Shown in pieces: positions 23,353 through 31,801 of a DNA stretch of 59,703 bases. The notes under the pieces are model-generated. The model was given only the letters and a program-made list of their open reading frames with translations. It ran no database searches and was not told the DNA's origin. Within the stretch, counting starts at the first letter, position 1; each line of letters starts with the position of its first letter. The position numbers and the translations under genes were made by a program. This DNA comes from Actinomycetota bacterium (lineage in GTDB: Bacteria > Actinomycetota > Actinomycetes > Streptosporangiales > Streptosporangiaceae), in NCBI GenBank assembly GCA_003168255.1, contig PMSU01000033.1, positions 13,153 through 72,855 of the forward strand. Direction: 5' to 3'.

Positions 23353-24387
23353 TCAGAAGCGGCCGCCGCCGATGCGGCGGTCGCGCTGGGTCTGGCCGCG
23401 CTCGCCGTACGGATAGTCGGGCGTGTCCGGGGCGCTTGCCTCGTCGAGCAGCCGCGTTTGCTCCTCGCTGAGCCGCACGTCCGCCGCGGCAAGGTTGCCG
23501 GTCAACTGCTCGAGGGTGCGCGCGCCGAGGATCACCGATGACACGGCCGGCCGGGCGAGCACCCAGGCAATGGCCACCTGCCCCATGGACGCGCCGCGCT
23601 CATCCGCGACCTTGCGCACGGCATCGAGCACCGGCCAGGTGCGCCCCAGGTGGCCGCGCTCGTTCCAGATCGTCATGCCCTGGTCGGCGTTCTCCGCCAG
23701 TCTGGTGCCGCTCGGAGGCGTCTCGTCGCGGCTGTACTTGCCGGTAAGCCAGCCGCTGGCCAGCGGCGACCAGGGCAGCAGGCCGAGCCCTTCCGACTGG
23801 CAGGCCGGGACGATCTCCCACTCGATGGCGCGGGCCAGCAGGTTGTATTGCGGCTGCAGCGTCACCGGCCGGGACAGGCCGCGGGCGTCGGCGATGTCCA
23901 CCGCCTTCTGTATCTGCCAGCCGGTGAAGTTCGACAGCCCGACGTAGTGGATCTTCCCGGCCCGCACCGCATCGTCGAGGAAGCGCAGCGTCTCCGCGAC
24001 GGGAGTCAGCGGATCCCAGCCGTGTACCTGGTAGAGATCGATGGTGTCGATGCCGAGCCGGGTCAGCGACGCGTCGAGGGCCGAGGCGAGATGCCGGCGC
24101 GAAAGGCCGTGCCCGTTCGGGGTCTCGTCGGTCGGGAAGCGGCCCTTGGTGGCGATCACCACTCGCTCGCGGGCTCCTGCCCGGTTCTTCAGCCAGCGTC
24201 CGATGATCTGCTCGGAACGGCCATCGGCGTAGACATCGGCAGTATCGATCAGCGAGCCGCCGACCTCGGTGAAACGATCAATCTGGGCGAACGACCCGGC
24301 CTCGTCGGTCTCGTTGCCAAAGGTCAGCGTCCCCAGTGCCAGTGCCGAAACGGCACACCCGCTGTTGCCGAGCAGCCGGTATTCCAC
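23353..24387 (-). CDS. Aldo/keto reductase
   Basis: The 344-aa NADPH-dependent oxidoreductase has the catalytic tetrad in place: Asp and Tyr in IDTADVYADG, Lys in VIATKGRF and His in YQVHGWD. The C-terminal cofactor site is GARTLEQLTGNL. It belongs to the YghZ/AKR-type group acting on aldehydes or sugars. The gene is convergent with yqeY and the last residues (RDRRIGGGRF) are Arg/Gly-rich. The substrate cannot be read from the sequence. Confidence 0.9.
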   Translation of the reverse strand: MEYRLLGNSGCAVSALALGTLTFGNETDEAGSFAQIDRFTEVGGSLIDTADVYADGRSEQIIGRWLKNRAGARERVVIATKGRFPTDETPNGHGLSRRHLASALDASLTRLGIDTIDLYQVHGWDPLTPVAETLRFLDDAVRAGKIHYVGLSNFTGWQIQKAVDIADARGLSRPVTLQPQYNLLARAIEWEIVPACQSEGLGLLPWSPLASGWLTGKYSRDETPPSGTRLAENADQGMTIWNERGHLGRTWPVLDAVRKVADERGASMGQVAIAWVLARPAVSSVILGARTLEQLTGNLAAADVRLSEEQTRLLDEASAPDTPDYPYGERGQTQRDRRIGGGRF

Positions 24388-24414
24388 AATCCCTCCGTCG
24401 CATCGGCCGTCCCG

Positions 24415-26751
24415 TCAGTCAGATAACGGGCAGACCGGGATCTGCTTGGGGCAGTGGCCGCCATGACCCGTGCTGGTCGGGTTTGGGTTAGGACCAGGGC
24501 TGCCGCCTTGGGTGGGCTTAGTGGGGGTCGTCTTCTTGGTCTTGGGCTTGGGGGCGCTCTGCCCGGTGCCGCTCCGCCACAGCGGGCTGGTCAGCGGGAC
24601 GGGCACGAAAGCCAGCGGCGGGCCGAGGTTCGCGTGCAGGAACGTGGTCTCCCAGGTCTGACCGGGTGCGTCATCGCCGAACATAGAGCCTGCACAGGTA
24701 GCTTCTGCGCCGTCCCGGTAGCAGCCGTATGGATAGCCCCCCATATATACGGTGTGGGTGGGTCCGCCCACCCACACGTAGCCGGCCAGAGTGGGGGTGT
24801 AACCGGCGAATGCCGCCGAGGGGGGAGGGGTCGTGGCGCTTCCCGCGGTGCCCGTCTTGGCTGCCGCCGGCCGCCCGATCCCCCTACCTGCAGCGGTCGC
24901 ACCTGGCTGGGTGAGCACGCCCTGAAGGATGTAGTTGACCGCGTCCGCAACGGTTTGCGGGATGGCCTGGTGACATCCGGCACTTGGCGCCGGGAGGCTT
25001 TTGCCCGTATCGGCCACGATCTTGTTGATCGCGATTGGGGTGCAGTACACCCCGCGCGCGGCGACCGTGGCGTAGGCGGCGGCCATCGACAGCGGCGCGA
25101 CGTTGGCCGAGCCAAGCGTGAACGACGCTAGGTCATCGGCGGGCGGCTGGTTGCCGTAAGACTTGAAAAGCGAGGTGCCGTTACCCCAGGTCATGCCCAG
25201 TTGCGCGGCAGTCGTCACCACCTGGCACAGGCCGACCTTCTTCTCCAGCGCCGCATAGAAGGTGTTGACCGAGAACGTGGTCCCCGTGTAGAGGGTCTGC
25301 GGGCCGGCGTCACCGGCGCTCGCGTTCACTACCTGGAACGGGCTTGTCTGCGCACCGTTGCAGTCGAAGTAGGGGCCGTCGGTGGCCGAGTTGGGGACCG
25401 TGATGGAGAACCCGAAGGGTATGTTCTGCTCCAGCGCGGTGATCAGGGTGAACAGCTTGGACGATGACCCGGTCTGCACGCCGATGCCGCCGTCGTACGG
25501 GGTGGTCGCGGCGTAGTCGATGGTGGTCCGGCCGGGTCCTGACCCGTAGCCCCTATCCTCGGCGATGGCGCGGATCCGGCCCGTTCCTGGCTGGACGAGC
25601 GCCTCTGCGTCAGCGAGCCTGCCGGGATTATAGGTGGAATTGTCCGACGGGAGCACGTCGTTGACCGCGTTGTCGGCGGCACGCTGGTCCGTCGGGTCGA
25701 GCGTGGTGTAGATCTTCAGTCCGCCGGTAGCCAGCAACTCCGCCCGGTCGGCGGGAGTCTTGCCGAGCTTGCTGTCCCGCAGGACGGCCTGCTCCGCGTA
25801 GTCGCAGAAGAATGCCGCAGACCTGGCCGAGGTGCTTGTGCATCCATTCTGCTGCGCCGTCACGTGCAGGCCGAGCGGCAGCTTCTCGGTGGCCAGTGCC
25901 GTCGCCTTCGTGATCATGCCGACCTGGGCCATCCGGGCGAGGACGGTGTTCCGGCGCTCCAGGGCTTTGGTCGGGTGGGCAATCGGATCGTAGGCAGCGG
26001 GATTCTCCACCATGCCGGCCAGCAGGGCGGACTCTGGCAAGGTGAGCTTCGCCGCCGTGGTGTGGAAGTAGGTCTCCGCGGCGACTTCCACGCCGACCGC
26101 GGGATAGACGAAGTAGGCATCGTTCAGGTATCCGGCCAGGATCTGGTCCCTGGACATCTGGTGCTCGACCGCGATCGCGAGCCGCAACTCGTGGATCTTC
26201 CTGCTCAGCGTTTCGGAGGTGGCGTCCCCCGCAGCCGCCTGGTCCTTCGCCGACAAGATCAGTACGTTCTTTACGTACTGCTGGGCGATCGTGGAGCCGC
26301 CCTGTACGGGCTTGTGCTCCAGGTCGTTGACCAGCGCGCGCATGGTCCCCTTGAAGTCGATCGCGCCGTGCTCGTAGTACCTGGAATCCTCGATCGCGAC
26401 GATCGCACTGCGCATCGTGGGCGCGATCTGGTCGAAACTGACCGGATCCCGGTCGATTCCTGCTGCCGTTACCGGCTTGATGTCGCCTGGCTTGTAGAAG
26501 TAGGAAGCGTCCACGTCGTAGATGTAGGCCATCAGATGGCCTTCGCGATTCAGGATTTCCGATCGCTGCGGGACCTCGGCAAGCGCCTTCGTGGATAGCG
26601 ATTCGAACTTGTTAGCGGCATTCTTCGTGACGATGCCGATCGTTCCGACGGCAGGGACCATGATGGCCGCGACGAGCACGCCACCAAGCGCGGACATCGA
26701 GACCAGACGGCCTACGGATCTTCCCTTGCCTACTTGGTCTGCGCTGAACAC
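24415..26751 (-). CDS. ponA: Class A penicillin-binding protein (PonA2-like)
   Basis: The 778-aa bifunctional peptidoglycan synthase has a short cytoplasmic N-terminus, one membrane helix (~16-40), a GT51 glycosyltransferase domain (Glu121 in EDSRYYEHG; GGSTIAQQYVKN) and a transpeptidase domain with SSSK (Ser429), SVN and KTG (632-634). The C-terminal tail is Pro/Lys-rich and closes with a Cys pair. Upstream on the opposite strand is the WblA/WhiB4-type gene, the same pair as ponA2-whiB4 in Mycobacterium and SCO3580-wblA in Streptomyces. I prefer GTG 26751 over ATG 26790 because the extra residues look unlike a PBP start. Confidence 0.92.
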   Translation of the reverse strand: MFSADQVGKGRSVGRLVSMSALGGVLVAAIMVPAVGTIGIVTKNAANKFESLSTKALAEVPQRSEILNREGHLMAYIYDVDASYFYKPGDIKPVTAAGIDRDPVSFDQIAPTMRSAIVAIEDSRYYEHGAIDFKGTMRALVNDLEHKPVQGGSTIAQQYVKNVLILSAKDQAAAGDATSETLSRKIHELRLAIAVEHQMSRDQILAGYLNDAYFVYPAVGVEVAAETYFHTTAAKLTLPESALLAGMVENPAAYDPIAHPTKALERRNTVLARMAQVGMITKATALATEKLPLGLHVTAQQNGCTSTSARSAAFFCDYAEQAVLRDSKLGKTPADRAELLATGGLKIYTTLDPTDQRAADNAVNDVLPSDNSTYNPGRLADAEALVQPGTGRIRAIAEDRGYGSGPGRTTIDYAATTPYDGGIGVQTGSSSKLFTLITALEQNIPFGFSITVPNSATDGPYFDCNGAQTSPFQVVNASAGDAGPQTLYTGTTFSVNTFYAALEKKVGLCQVVTTAAQLGMTWGNGTSLFKSYGNQPPADDLASFTLGSANVAPLSMAAAYATVAARGVYCTPIAINKIVADTGKSLPAPSAGCHQAIPQTVADAVNYILQGVLTQPGATAAGRGIGRPAAAKTGTAGSATTPPPSAAFAGYTPTLAGYVWVGGPTHTVYMGGYPYGCYRDGAEATCAGSMFGDDAPGQTWETTFLHANLGPPLAFVPVPLTSPLWRSGTGQSAPKPKTKKTTPTKPTQGGSPGPNPNPTSTGHGGHCPKQIPVCPLSD

Positions 26752-27055
26752 GCACCCAGGGTACGCCAGACGGATCTCGAATCCGCCCAAATCAGCAGGG
26801 TCGGCTAAGGAATGAGCACGGAGAGTAATCGGGACGAAGCAAGAGGTAACTACTCGTCGTGATCGGCATGGCCCAGAAGGGCTATCTGGGAAATGGGCCC
26901 AACGAGGTCTGGCACTGCGGAGCGGACTTCCGTATGTTTCTCTATCACGGCCATCGCAACGAAGCCCGCCGGCAGGCCGCCGGCCGGGGCCGCAATTGCA
27001 CGACAGCCAGCGCGGGCTACTGCGCGGGCCGTTACGACCGAAGGAGTGGGGCTAC
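26752..27055. other. Divergent promoter region ponA / wblA
   Basis: No gene is visible in about 300 nt. GAAGGAG stands 10 nt before the wblA ATG. I see no convincing paired -35/-10 boxes or operators. A possible -10 (TACCCT, minus strand) abuts the ponA GTG start. Confidence 0.35.
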
Positions 27056-27355
27056 ATGTGGATCACGGACTGGACTGCCCGCGCAGCCTGTAAAGGCACG
27101 GATCCTGACGAACTCTTCGTTCAGGGCGCGGCGCAGAACAGGGCCAAGCTGATCTGCCGAGGCTGCCCGGTGCGAACAGAGTGCCTCGCTGACGCCCTGG
27201 ACAACAGGATCGAGTTCGGCGTGTGGGGCGGGATGACCGAGCGAGAGCGCCGCGCCCTGCTGCGCCGCAGGCCGGATGTCGGGTCCTGGCGTGAGCTGCT
27301 CGAGCATGCACGGAACACCTACGAGCGCGACACCGACGAACTGGTGGCGAGCTGA
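27056..27355 (+). CDS. wblA: WhiB-family iron-sulphur regulator, WblA/WhiB4 type
   Basis: The 99-aa protein carries the four [4Fe-4S] cysteines (Cys12, Cys34, Cys37, Cys43; CRGCPVRTEC) and the GVWGG turn (55-59), followed by a basic MTERERRALLRRR segment. WblA in Streptomyces controls development and antibiotic production; WhiB4 in mycobacteria senses redox. The assignment to this subgroup rests on position: divergent from a class A PBP and next to paired ArsA/GET3-like ATPases, as in both model genera. ATG 27056 has GAAGGAG upstream and starts MWITDW. Confidence 0.9.
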   Translation: MWITDWTARAACKGTDPDELFVQGAAQNRAKLICRGCPVRTECLADALDNRIEFGVWGGMTERERRALLRRRPDVGSWRELLEHARNTYERDTDELVAS

Positions 27356-27378
27356 CCGCCTGGATGCAGGCTCGCTGG

Positions 27379-28701
27379 CTAGGCGGGGGAATCCTCGTCG
27401 GCCAAGGACATTCCGATTTCCCGCAGACCATCTAGGTCGTGCACGTCTTCCGGGCGGGCAGGTATCTCGGCTACCGGTACCGCCGGGTGCGCGGCGACGA
27501 AGTGCTCGGCTAGCCGCCGTTCACGCGTCGCCAGCAGCATGCGCTCGGCGTGTAGCCGCAGCGCGGCCTCAGCCAGCGGATATCGCGCCGCGCTCGCGCC
27601 GGACGGCGGGCCGCCTTCGCCATTGCCGTTCTGCAGCGTCTCGGCGGCGGCCAGGCTGCGGGCGGCCGACATCCGGGCCGCCCGGGCGCGGTGCACCCGG
27701 TTGACGATGAGCCCGGCCAGCGGCATCCGGTCCCTGGACAGTCGCTCTACGAAATATGACGCCTCGCGCAGCGCATCAGGCTCCGGCGCGGCGATCACGA
27801 GGAACGCCGTTCCAGGTGTCTGGAGCAGCCTGTAGGTGGAGTCCGCTCGCTCGCGGAATCCGCCGAACATCGTGTCAAGGGCGGTCACGAAGGTCTGCAC
27901 GTCCTTGAGCACCTGCGCCCCGAGAACCCTGGTGAGGACCCCGGTGATGATCGAGAAACCAGTGTTGAGCACCCTCAGGTAGGCCCGTCCGCCGACCTTC
28001 GCCGAGCCGGTCAGGATCCGGATCAGCCGGCCGTCGAGGAACCGGCCAAGCCGCTGTGGCGCATCGAGGAAATCAAGGGCATTGCGGCTCGGCGGGGTGT
28101 CCACGACGATCAGGTCCCACTCCTCCGCCCGGCGCAGCTGGCCAAGCTTCTCCATCGCCATGTACTCCTGGGTGCCAGCGAAGCTGGACGACAGCGACTG
28201 GTAGAAGGGGTTGGCGAGGATCTGGGTGGCGCGGTCCGGGTCGGAGTGCGCTTCGACGATCTCGTCGAAGGTCCGCTTCATGTCGAGCATCATGGCGTGC
28301 AGGCTGCCGCCGGCTGTCGTATCGGCTCCCTGCACCGGCCGGGGAGTGTTGTCCAGCGTGGTCAGGCCCATCGACTGGGCCAGCCTGCGGGCCGGGTCGA
28401 CAGTCAGCACCACGACATGCCTGCCTCGTTCGGCGGCACGAAGCCCGACCGCGGCCGCCACGGTGGTCTTGCCTACCCCGCCCGAGCCGCAGCAGACGAT
28501 GACCCGGGTCCGCGGGTCATCCGCGAGCCTGTCCACGTCAAGCCAGCGGTACCGGTTTGGCCTGGTTGCGGCAGGCTGGTCGGCGCGATTCTTGCCCGGC
28601 CGCGCGCGATCCTCGGCGGGCACTCCGGCGTCCGCCTCAGCGGGCACTCCGCCGTCCGCCTCAGCCTGCCCGAAGTCTGTGTCCGGCTGTCCTGAGCTCA
28701 T
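27379..28701 (-). CDS. ArsA/GET3-like ATPase (second subunit)
   Basis: The 440-aa protein has a variable 50-residue N-terminus with a duplicated GVPAEAD/ADAGVPAED segment, then a deviant Walker A GSGGVGKTT (~72-80), the signature VLTVDPARRLAQ, and VDTPPSRNALDF (switch II). It belongs with the paired anion-transporter-type ATPases next to whiB4/wblA (Rv3680-like). In mycobacteria this pair supports membrane-protein handling and stress survival. It is convergent with wblA and starts one base after the stop of the partner ATPase, so they probably form a heterodimer. Confidence 0.88.
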   Translation of the reverse strand: MSSGQPDTDFGQAEADGGVPAEADAGVPAEDRARPGKNRADQPAATRPNRYRWLDVDRLADDPRTRVIVCCGSGGVGKTTVAAAVGLRAAERGRHVVVLTVDPARRLAQSMGLTTLDNTPRPVQGADTTAGGSLHAMMLDMKRTFDEIVEAHSDPDRATQILANPFYQSLSSSFAGTQEYMAMEKLGQLRRAEEWDLIVVDTPPSRNALDFLDAPQRLGRFLDGRLIRILTGSAKVGGRAYLRVLNTGFSIITGVLTRVLGAQVLKDVQTFVTALDTMFGGFRERADSTYRLLQTPGTAFLVIAAPEPDALREASYFVERLSRDRMPLAGLIVNRVHRARAARMSAARSLAAAETLQNGNGEGGPPSGASAARYPLAEAALRLHAERMLLATRERRLAEHFVAAHPAVPVAEIPARPEDVHDLDGLREIGMSLADEDSPA

Positions 28702-28702
28702 A

Positions 28703-29716
28703 TCAGGCTGCCCTCTGTTCCCGGAGCTCCTCGGCCAGCCGGTACAGCCCGGCCAGGTCCATGCCGTCGGGAATCAGCGGCAGGTTGTAACGCGGCTGCC
28801 CCGCCGCGGCCAGCCGCCGCCGTTCACTGCGCTGTAGCTCCATCGCGCGGGCATGCTCGGCGAGGTCGGCGGCCAGGTCCCTGGCGAGGGATCTGCTGTC
28901 CTCGATACCCGCTGCCTTGAGACCCATGGCCAGCTCGGCGGTGTCGAGCGTGCCATTCCTCGCGGCGGTCAGCTCCGCCTGGCTCAGCATGGGAGTCCGC
29001 ATCATGTTGATCATGATTCCGCCAACCTGGAGCCCCCCGTGCGCGTCGTCGCGCAGCTCCGCGACACCGTCGAGAGTCTCCTGCACCGGCATCTCCTCGA
29101 GCACGGTGACGAAGTGCACGGCGGTCTGCGGCGAGCGGATCACGCTCTGCACGGTGTCCGCGTGACCGCGGATCGGTCCAACCCGGGCCAGCCCGGACAC
29201 CTCGGCGGCCACGTTGAGGAACCTGCCGATCCGTCCGGTGGGCGGGGCATCCATCACAACCGCGTCGTACACGTGCCTGCGGCCCTTGCGCCTGCGCACC
29301 GCCTCGGCGGCTTTCCCAGTGAGCAGCACGTCGCGCAGGCCGGGGGCGAGCGTGGTGACGAAATCCACGACGCCAAGCCGGTTGAGCGCCGTGCCCGCAT
29401 GACGCAGGTTGTAGAACATCGCCAGGTACTCGAGGAATGCCTCCTCCGGGTCCACCGCGAGCGCGTAGACATCCCCGCCTGCCAGCGGTCCGGTGGCCGG
29501 GCCCACGGCGACCTTCCGCTCGCCGTAGGGAAGCGGCGGGCAGTCGAAGAGCTGCGCGATTCCCTGGCGGCCCTCGACCTCCATCAGCAGCACTTTGCGG
29601 CCATCGGAGGCGAGGGCAAGCGCAAGCGCGGCCGCTACGGTCGTCTTGCCGGTTCCGCCCTTGCCCGTGACGACATGCAGCCGCACGCCATCCCAGTCCG
29701 TGTCACGTGCGCTCAC
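28703..29716 (-). CDS. ArsA/GET3-like ATPase (first subunit)
   Basis: The 337-aa protein starts VRLHVVTGKGGTGKTTVAAA (Walker A GKGGTGKT, ~18-25), has EVEGRQGIAQLF after the first helix pair and VVMDAPPTGRIGRFL as switch II. It matches the Rv3679-like partner in the wblA locus. The 3' end overlaps the ATG context of the second ATPase (TGATATG), indicating coupled translation. Arsenic transport is unlikely, since no arsenic genes are near; a chaperone-type ATPase role is inferred. Confidence 0.88.
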   Translation of the reverse strand: MSARDTDWDGVRLHVVTGKGGTGKTTVAAALALALASDGRKVLLMEVEGRQGIAQLFDCPPLPYGERKVAVGPATGPLAGGDVYALAVDPEEAFLEYLAMFYNLRHAGTALNRLGVVDFVTTLAPGLRDVLLTGKAAEAVRRRKGRRHVYDAVVMDAPPTGRIGRFLNVAAEVSGLARVGPIRGHADTVQSVIRSPQTAVHFVTVLEEMPVQETLDGVAELRDDAHGGLQVGGIMINMMRTPMLSQAELTAARNGTLDTAELAMGLKAAGIEDSRSLARDLAADLAEHARAMELQRSERRRLAAAGQPRYNLPLIPDGMDLAGLYRLAEELREQRAA

Positions 29717-29772
29717 GCCTATGGAGGCTATCGCTGCCTGTGCACCGGTTTCTCCTCACGATCAGGCGGAAG

Positions 29773-29867
29773 GCAGGTTTCAATCCGGCGCCGAGCGCGT
29801 TTCCATGCCGGGCGGAGCAGGTTTCAATCCGGCGCCGAGCGCGTTTCTATCTGGCGCCGAGCGCGGC
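29773..29867. repeat. 31-bp direct repeats upstream of SPFH gene
   Basis: Two identical 31-bp copies (29773-29803 and 29817-29847) start GCAGGTTTCAATCCGGCGCC and end GAGCGCGTTTC. A shorter third copy of the GGCGCCGAGCGCG core follows at 29853. Copy spacing is 44 then ~30 bp. They lie in the gap between the divergent ATPase operon and the SPFH gene. Confidence 0.75.
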
Positions 29868-29951
29868 GGATTGCTGGCGCATGACGGGATTGTCACTAGG
29901 CTTGGCGGCACGGGTCAGGCGCCCGGTGAAGCCAGAGAAGAGGTGTTCGCG

Positions 29952-30968
29952 ATGATCGCCGCGATTGTGGTCATCTTCGTGATTCTTGTGGTGGGCGGAC
30001 TGATCGCGGCATCCCGTTCGGTCCGTGTGGTGCAGCAGTTCGAGCAGGGCATCGTTTTCAGGTTCGGCCGGATCGAGGCCAAGCCGCGCGGGCCTGGACT
30101 TACCTGGATCAGGCCGGTCGGCGACCGCATGCAAAAGGTCAACATGCAGATCGTCGCGATGGCCGTCCCCGCGCAGGAGGGCATCACCAAGGACAACGTC
30201 AGCGTCCGGGTGGACGCGGTGGTCTACTTCCGGGTGGTTGACCCGATCAAGGCCGTCGTGAACGTGCAGAACTACCTGTTCGCCGTCTCGCAGCAGGCGC
30301 AGACGTCGCTGCGGTCGATCATCGGCCAGTCGGAGATGGACCAGCTGCTCGCCGAGCGAGACACGGTCAACCGGGAACTGCGCCGGATCATCGACGAGCC
30401 GACCGAGGGGCCGTGGGGCATCAGGGTCGAGCGAGTGGAGATCAAGGACGTTTCGCTGCCCGAGGGCATGAAGCGCTCCATGTCCAGGCAGGCCGAGGCG
30501 GAACGTGAGCGCCGGGCGCGGATCATCTCCGCCGACGGTGAGTACCAGGCATCCAAGCGCCTCGCCGCCGCCGCCAACGTGATGGCGCGCGATCCGGCGG
30601 CCCTACAGTTGCGCCTGCTCCAGACCGTGGTCGAGGTGGCCGCCGAAAAGAACAGCACGCTGGTCATGCCCGTCCCGGTCGAGCTGCTCAGGTTCTTCGA
30701 CAGGATGGCACCGCCTCCCGACGGAGGGCCGCTCGCCGCGCCCGAGGACCTGGGTGATGCCGAGGTCCAGGCGGCCGAGGCGGCGATCGAGCATGCGCCT
30801 GTCGCACCCGCGCTCGATGCGTCGGATATTCCCCCGGTTCCCGAGGTGGAAGCGGCACCGGAAGCCCCGCCGGTTCCCGAGGTTGAGCCGGTTGCCGGAC
30901 TGGAGATCGGTGTGCCGGATGGGCCCGGGCCTGCCGCTGACACGGACCCGCTGGGAGGGAAGGTCTGA
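29952..30968 (+). CDS. SPFH/band-7 (slipin-like) membrane protein
   Basis: The 338-aa protein has an N-terminal membrane helix (AAIVVIFVILVVGGLIA, ~3-20), then a band-7 domain (~22-180: VVQQFEQGIVFRFGRI, PGLTWIRPVGDRM, VDAVVYFRVVDP), a charged coiled segment (RQAEAERERRARIISADGE) and a Pro/Glu-rich, repetitive C-terminus (VPEVE/APE units). Slipins organise membrane microdomains and often pair with NfeD proteases; none is next to it here. It interrupts the otherwise mycobacterium-like run between the ATPase pair and the DUF4177 gene. Confidence 0.88.
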   Translation: MIAAIVVIFVILVVGGLIAASRSVRVVQQFEQGIVFRFGRIEAKPRGPGLTWIRPVGDRMQKVNMQIVAMAVPAQEGITKDNVSVRVDAVVYFRVVDPIKAVVNVQNYLFAVSQQAQTSLRSIIGQSEMDQLLAERDTVNRELRRIIDEPTEGPWGIRVERVEIKDVSLPEGMKRSMSRQAEAERERRARIISADGEYQASKRLAAAANVMARDPAALQLRLLQTVVEVAAEKNSTLVMPVPVELLRFFDRMAPPPDGGPLAAPEDLGDAEVQAAEAAIEHAPVAPALDASDIPPVPEVEAAPEAPPVPEVEPVAGLEIGVPDGPGPAADTDPLGGKV

Positions 30969-31014
30969 AGGCACAGGCTGCGCGCAGTCGGCCCCGTTGG
31001 CTAGGGTTTCGCCC

Positions 31015-31170
31015 ATGCAGAAATGGGAGTACGCGACGGTGCCGCTGCTTGTGCACGCGACAAAGCAAATCCTGGACAACTGGGGAGACGACGGCTGGGA
31101 GCTCGTGGGGGTCGTGCCTGGCCCCAACACCGAACAGCTTGTGGCGTACATGAAGCGGGCGAAGGGGTGA
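31015..31170 (+). CDS. DUF4177 small protein
   Basis: The 51-aa protein (MQKWEYATVPLLVHATKQILDNWG...DGWELVGVV...QLVAYMKR) matches DUF4177: an aromatic-rich strand, a helix, a WELV strand and a final strand. Function is unknown. It ends in GTGA, where the next gene starts, so it is translated with the RidA-family gene. Mycobacteria have the same pair (Rv3678A-Rv3678c). Confidence 0.85.
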   Translation: MQKWEYATVPLLVHATKQILDNWGDDGWELVGVVPGPNTEQLVAYMKRAKG

Positions 31171-31652
31171 GTCCTGCGGGCCAGGAGGCGAGCTCGCCGG
31201 AAGCCCGGCTGGCGGCACTTGGCCTCGTCCTTCCGCAGGTAGCAGTCCCCTTGGCGGCCTATCTGCCCGCGGTGCGGACCGGGCGCTACGTGTACACCGC
31301 GGGGCAGCTCCCGATGGCCGAGGGCAAGCTGCTCGCGACCGGCAAGGTGGGAGCCGAGGTCAGCGCCGAGGAAGCGGCGCTGCTCGCCGGTACGTGTGCG
31401 CTGAACGCGCTCGCGGCGGTGGTTTCCGTAGTCGGCGGGCTGTCGTCCGTCCGGCGGATTATCAAGGTCACCGGCTTCGTGGCCAGCTCCCCTGGTTTTA
31501 CCGGGCAAGCCCAGGTTCTGAACGGCGCGAGCGAACTGTTGCTGGACGTGCTCGGCGAGGCCGGCAGGCATGCCAGGAGCGCGGTCGGGGTGGCGGTGCT
31601 CCCGCTTGACGCCCCGGTGGAGGTCGAGCTGATCGCCGAGGTCGGTACCTGA
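31167..31652 (+). CDS. RidA/YjgF-family protein
   Basis: The 161-aa protein has the RidA fold markers: an N-terminal RLAALGLVLPQVA.PLAAY..AVRTG.YVYTAGQLP, a central helix-strand block and the late VLNGASELLLDVLGEAGRHARSAVGVA with the conserved Arg. RidA hydrolyses reactive imines/enamines from PLP enzymes. This longer, divergent subgroup may have other roles. GTG 31167 overlaps the DUF4177 stop by 4 nt. Confidence 0.88.
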   Translation: MSPAGQEASSPEARLAALGLVLPQVAVPLAAYLPAVRTGRYVYTAGQLPMAEGKLLATGKVGAEVSAEEAALLAGTCALNALAAVVSVVGGLSSVRRIIKVTGFVASSPGFTGQAQVLNGASELLLDVLGEAGRHARSAVGVAVLPLDAPVEVELIAEVGT

Positions 31653-31801
31653 ACCGCAGGCTCGGCAGCTAAACCGCGCAGATAAGGAGGGTCGCCATCG
31701 GCCGCACCCGGCTCAGGCTGTCCGCGGACTTCACCGTCAGGGCACGCGCCGCTGCCGACGGCAGCACGGAGCCTGCGCTGCCGCGGGACTCCGCCAGCGT
31801 C

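Noticed and set aside
28703..29716. Arsenite pump ATPase
   Set aside because: No arsB, arsR or arsC nearby; context is the wblA-linked ATPase pair.
29773..29867. CRISPR array
   Set aside because: Only two full repeats, unequal 13-nt gap between them and no cas genes.
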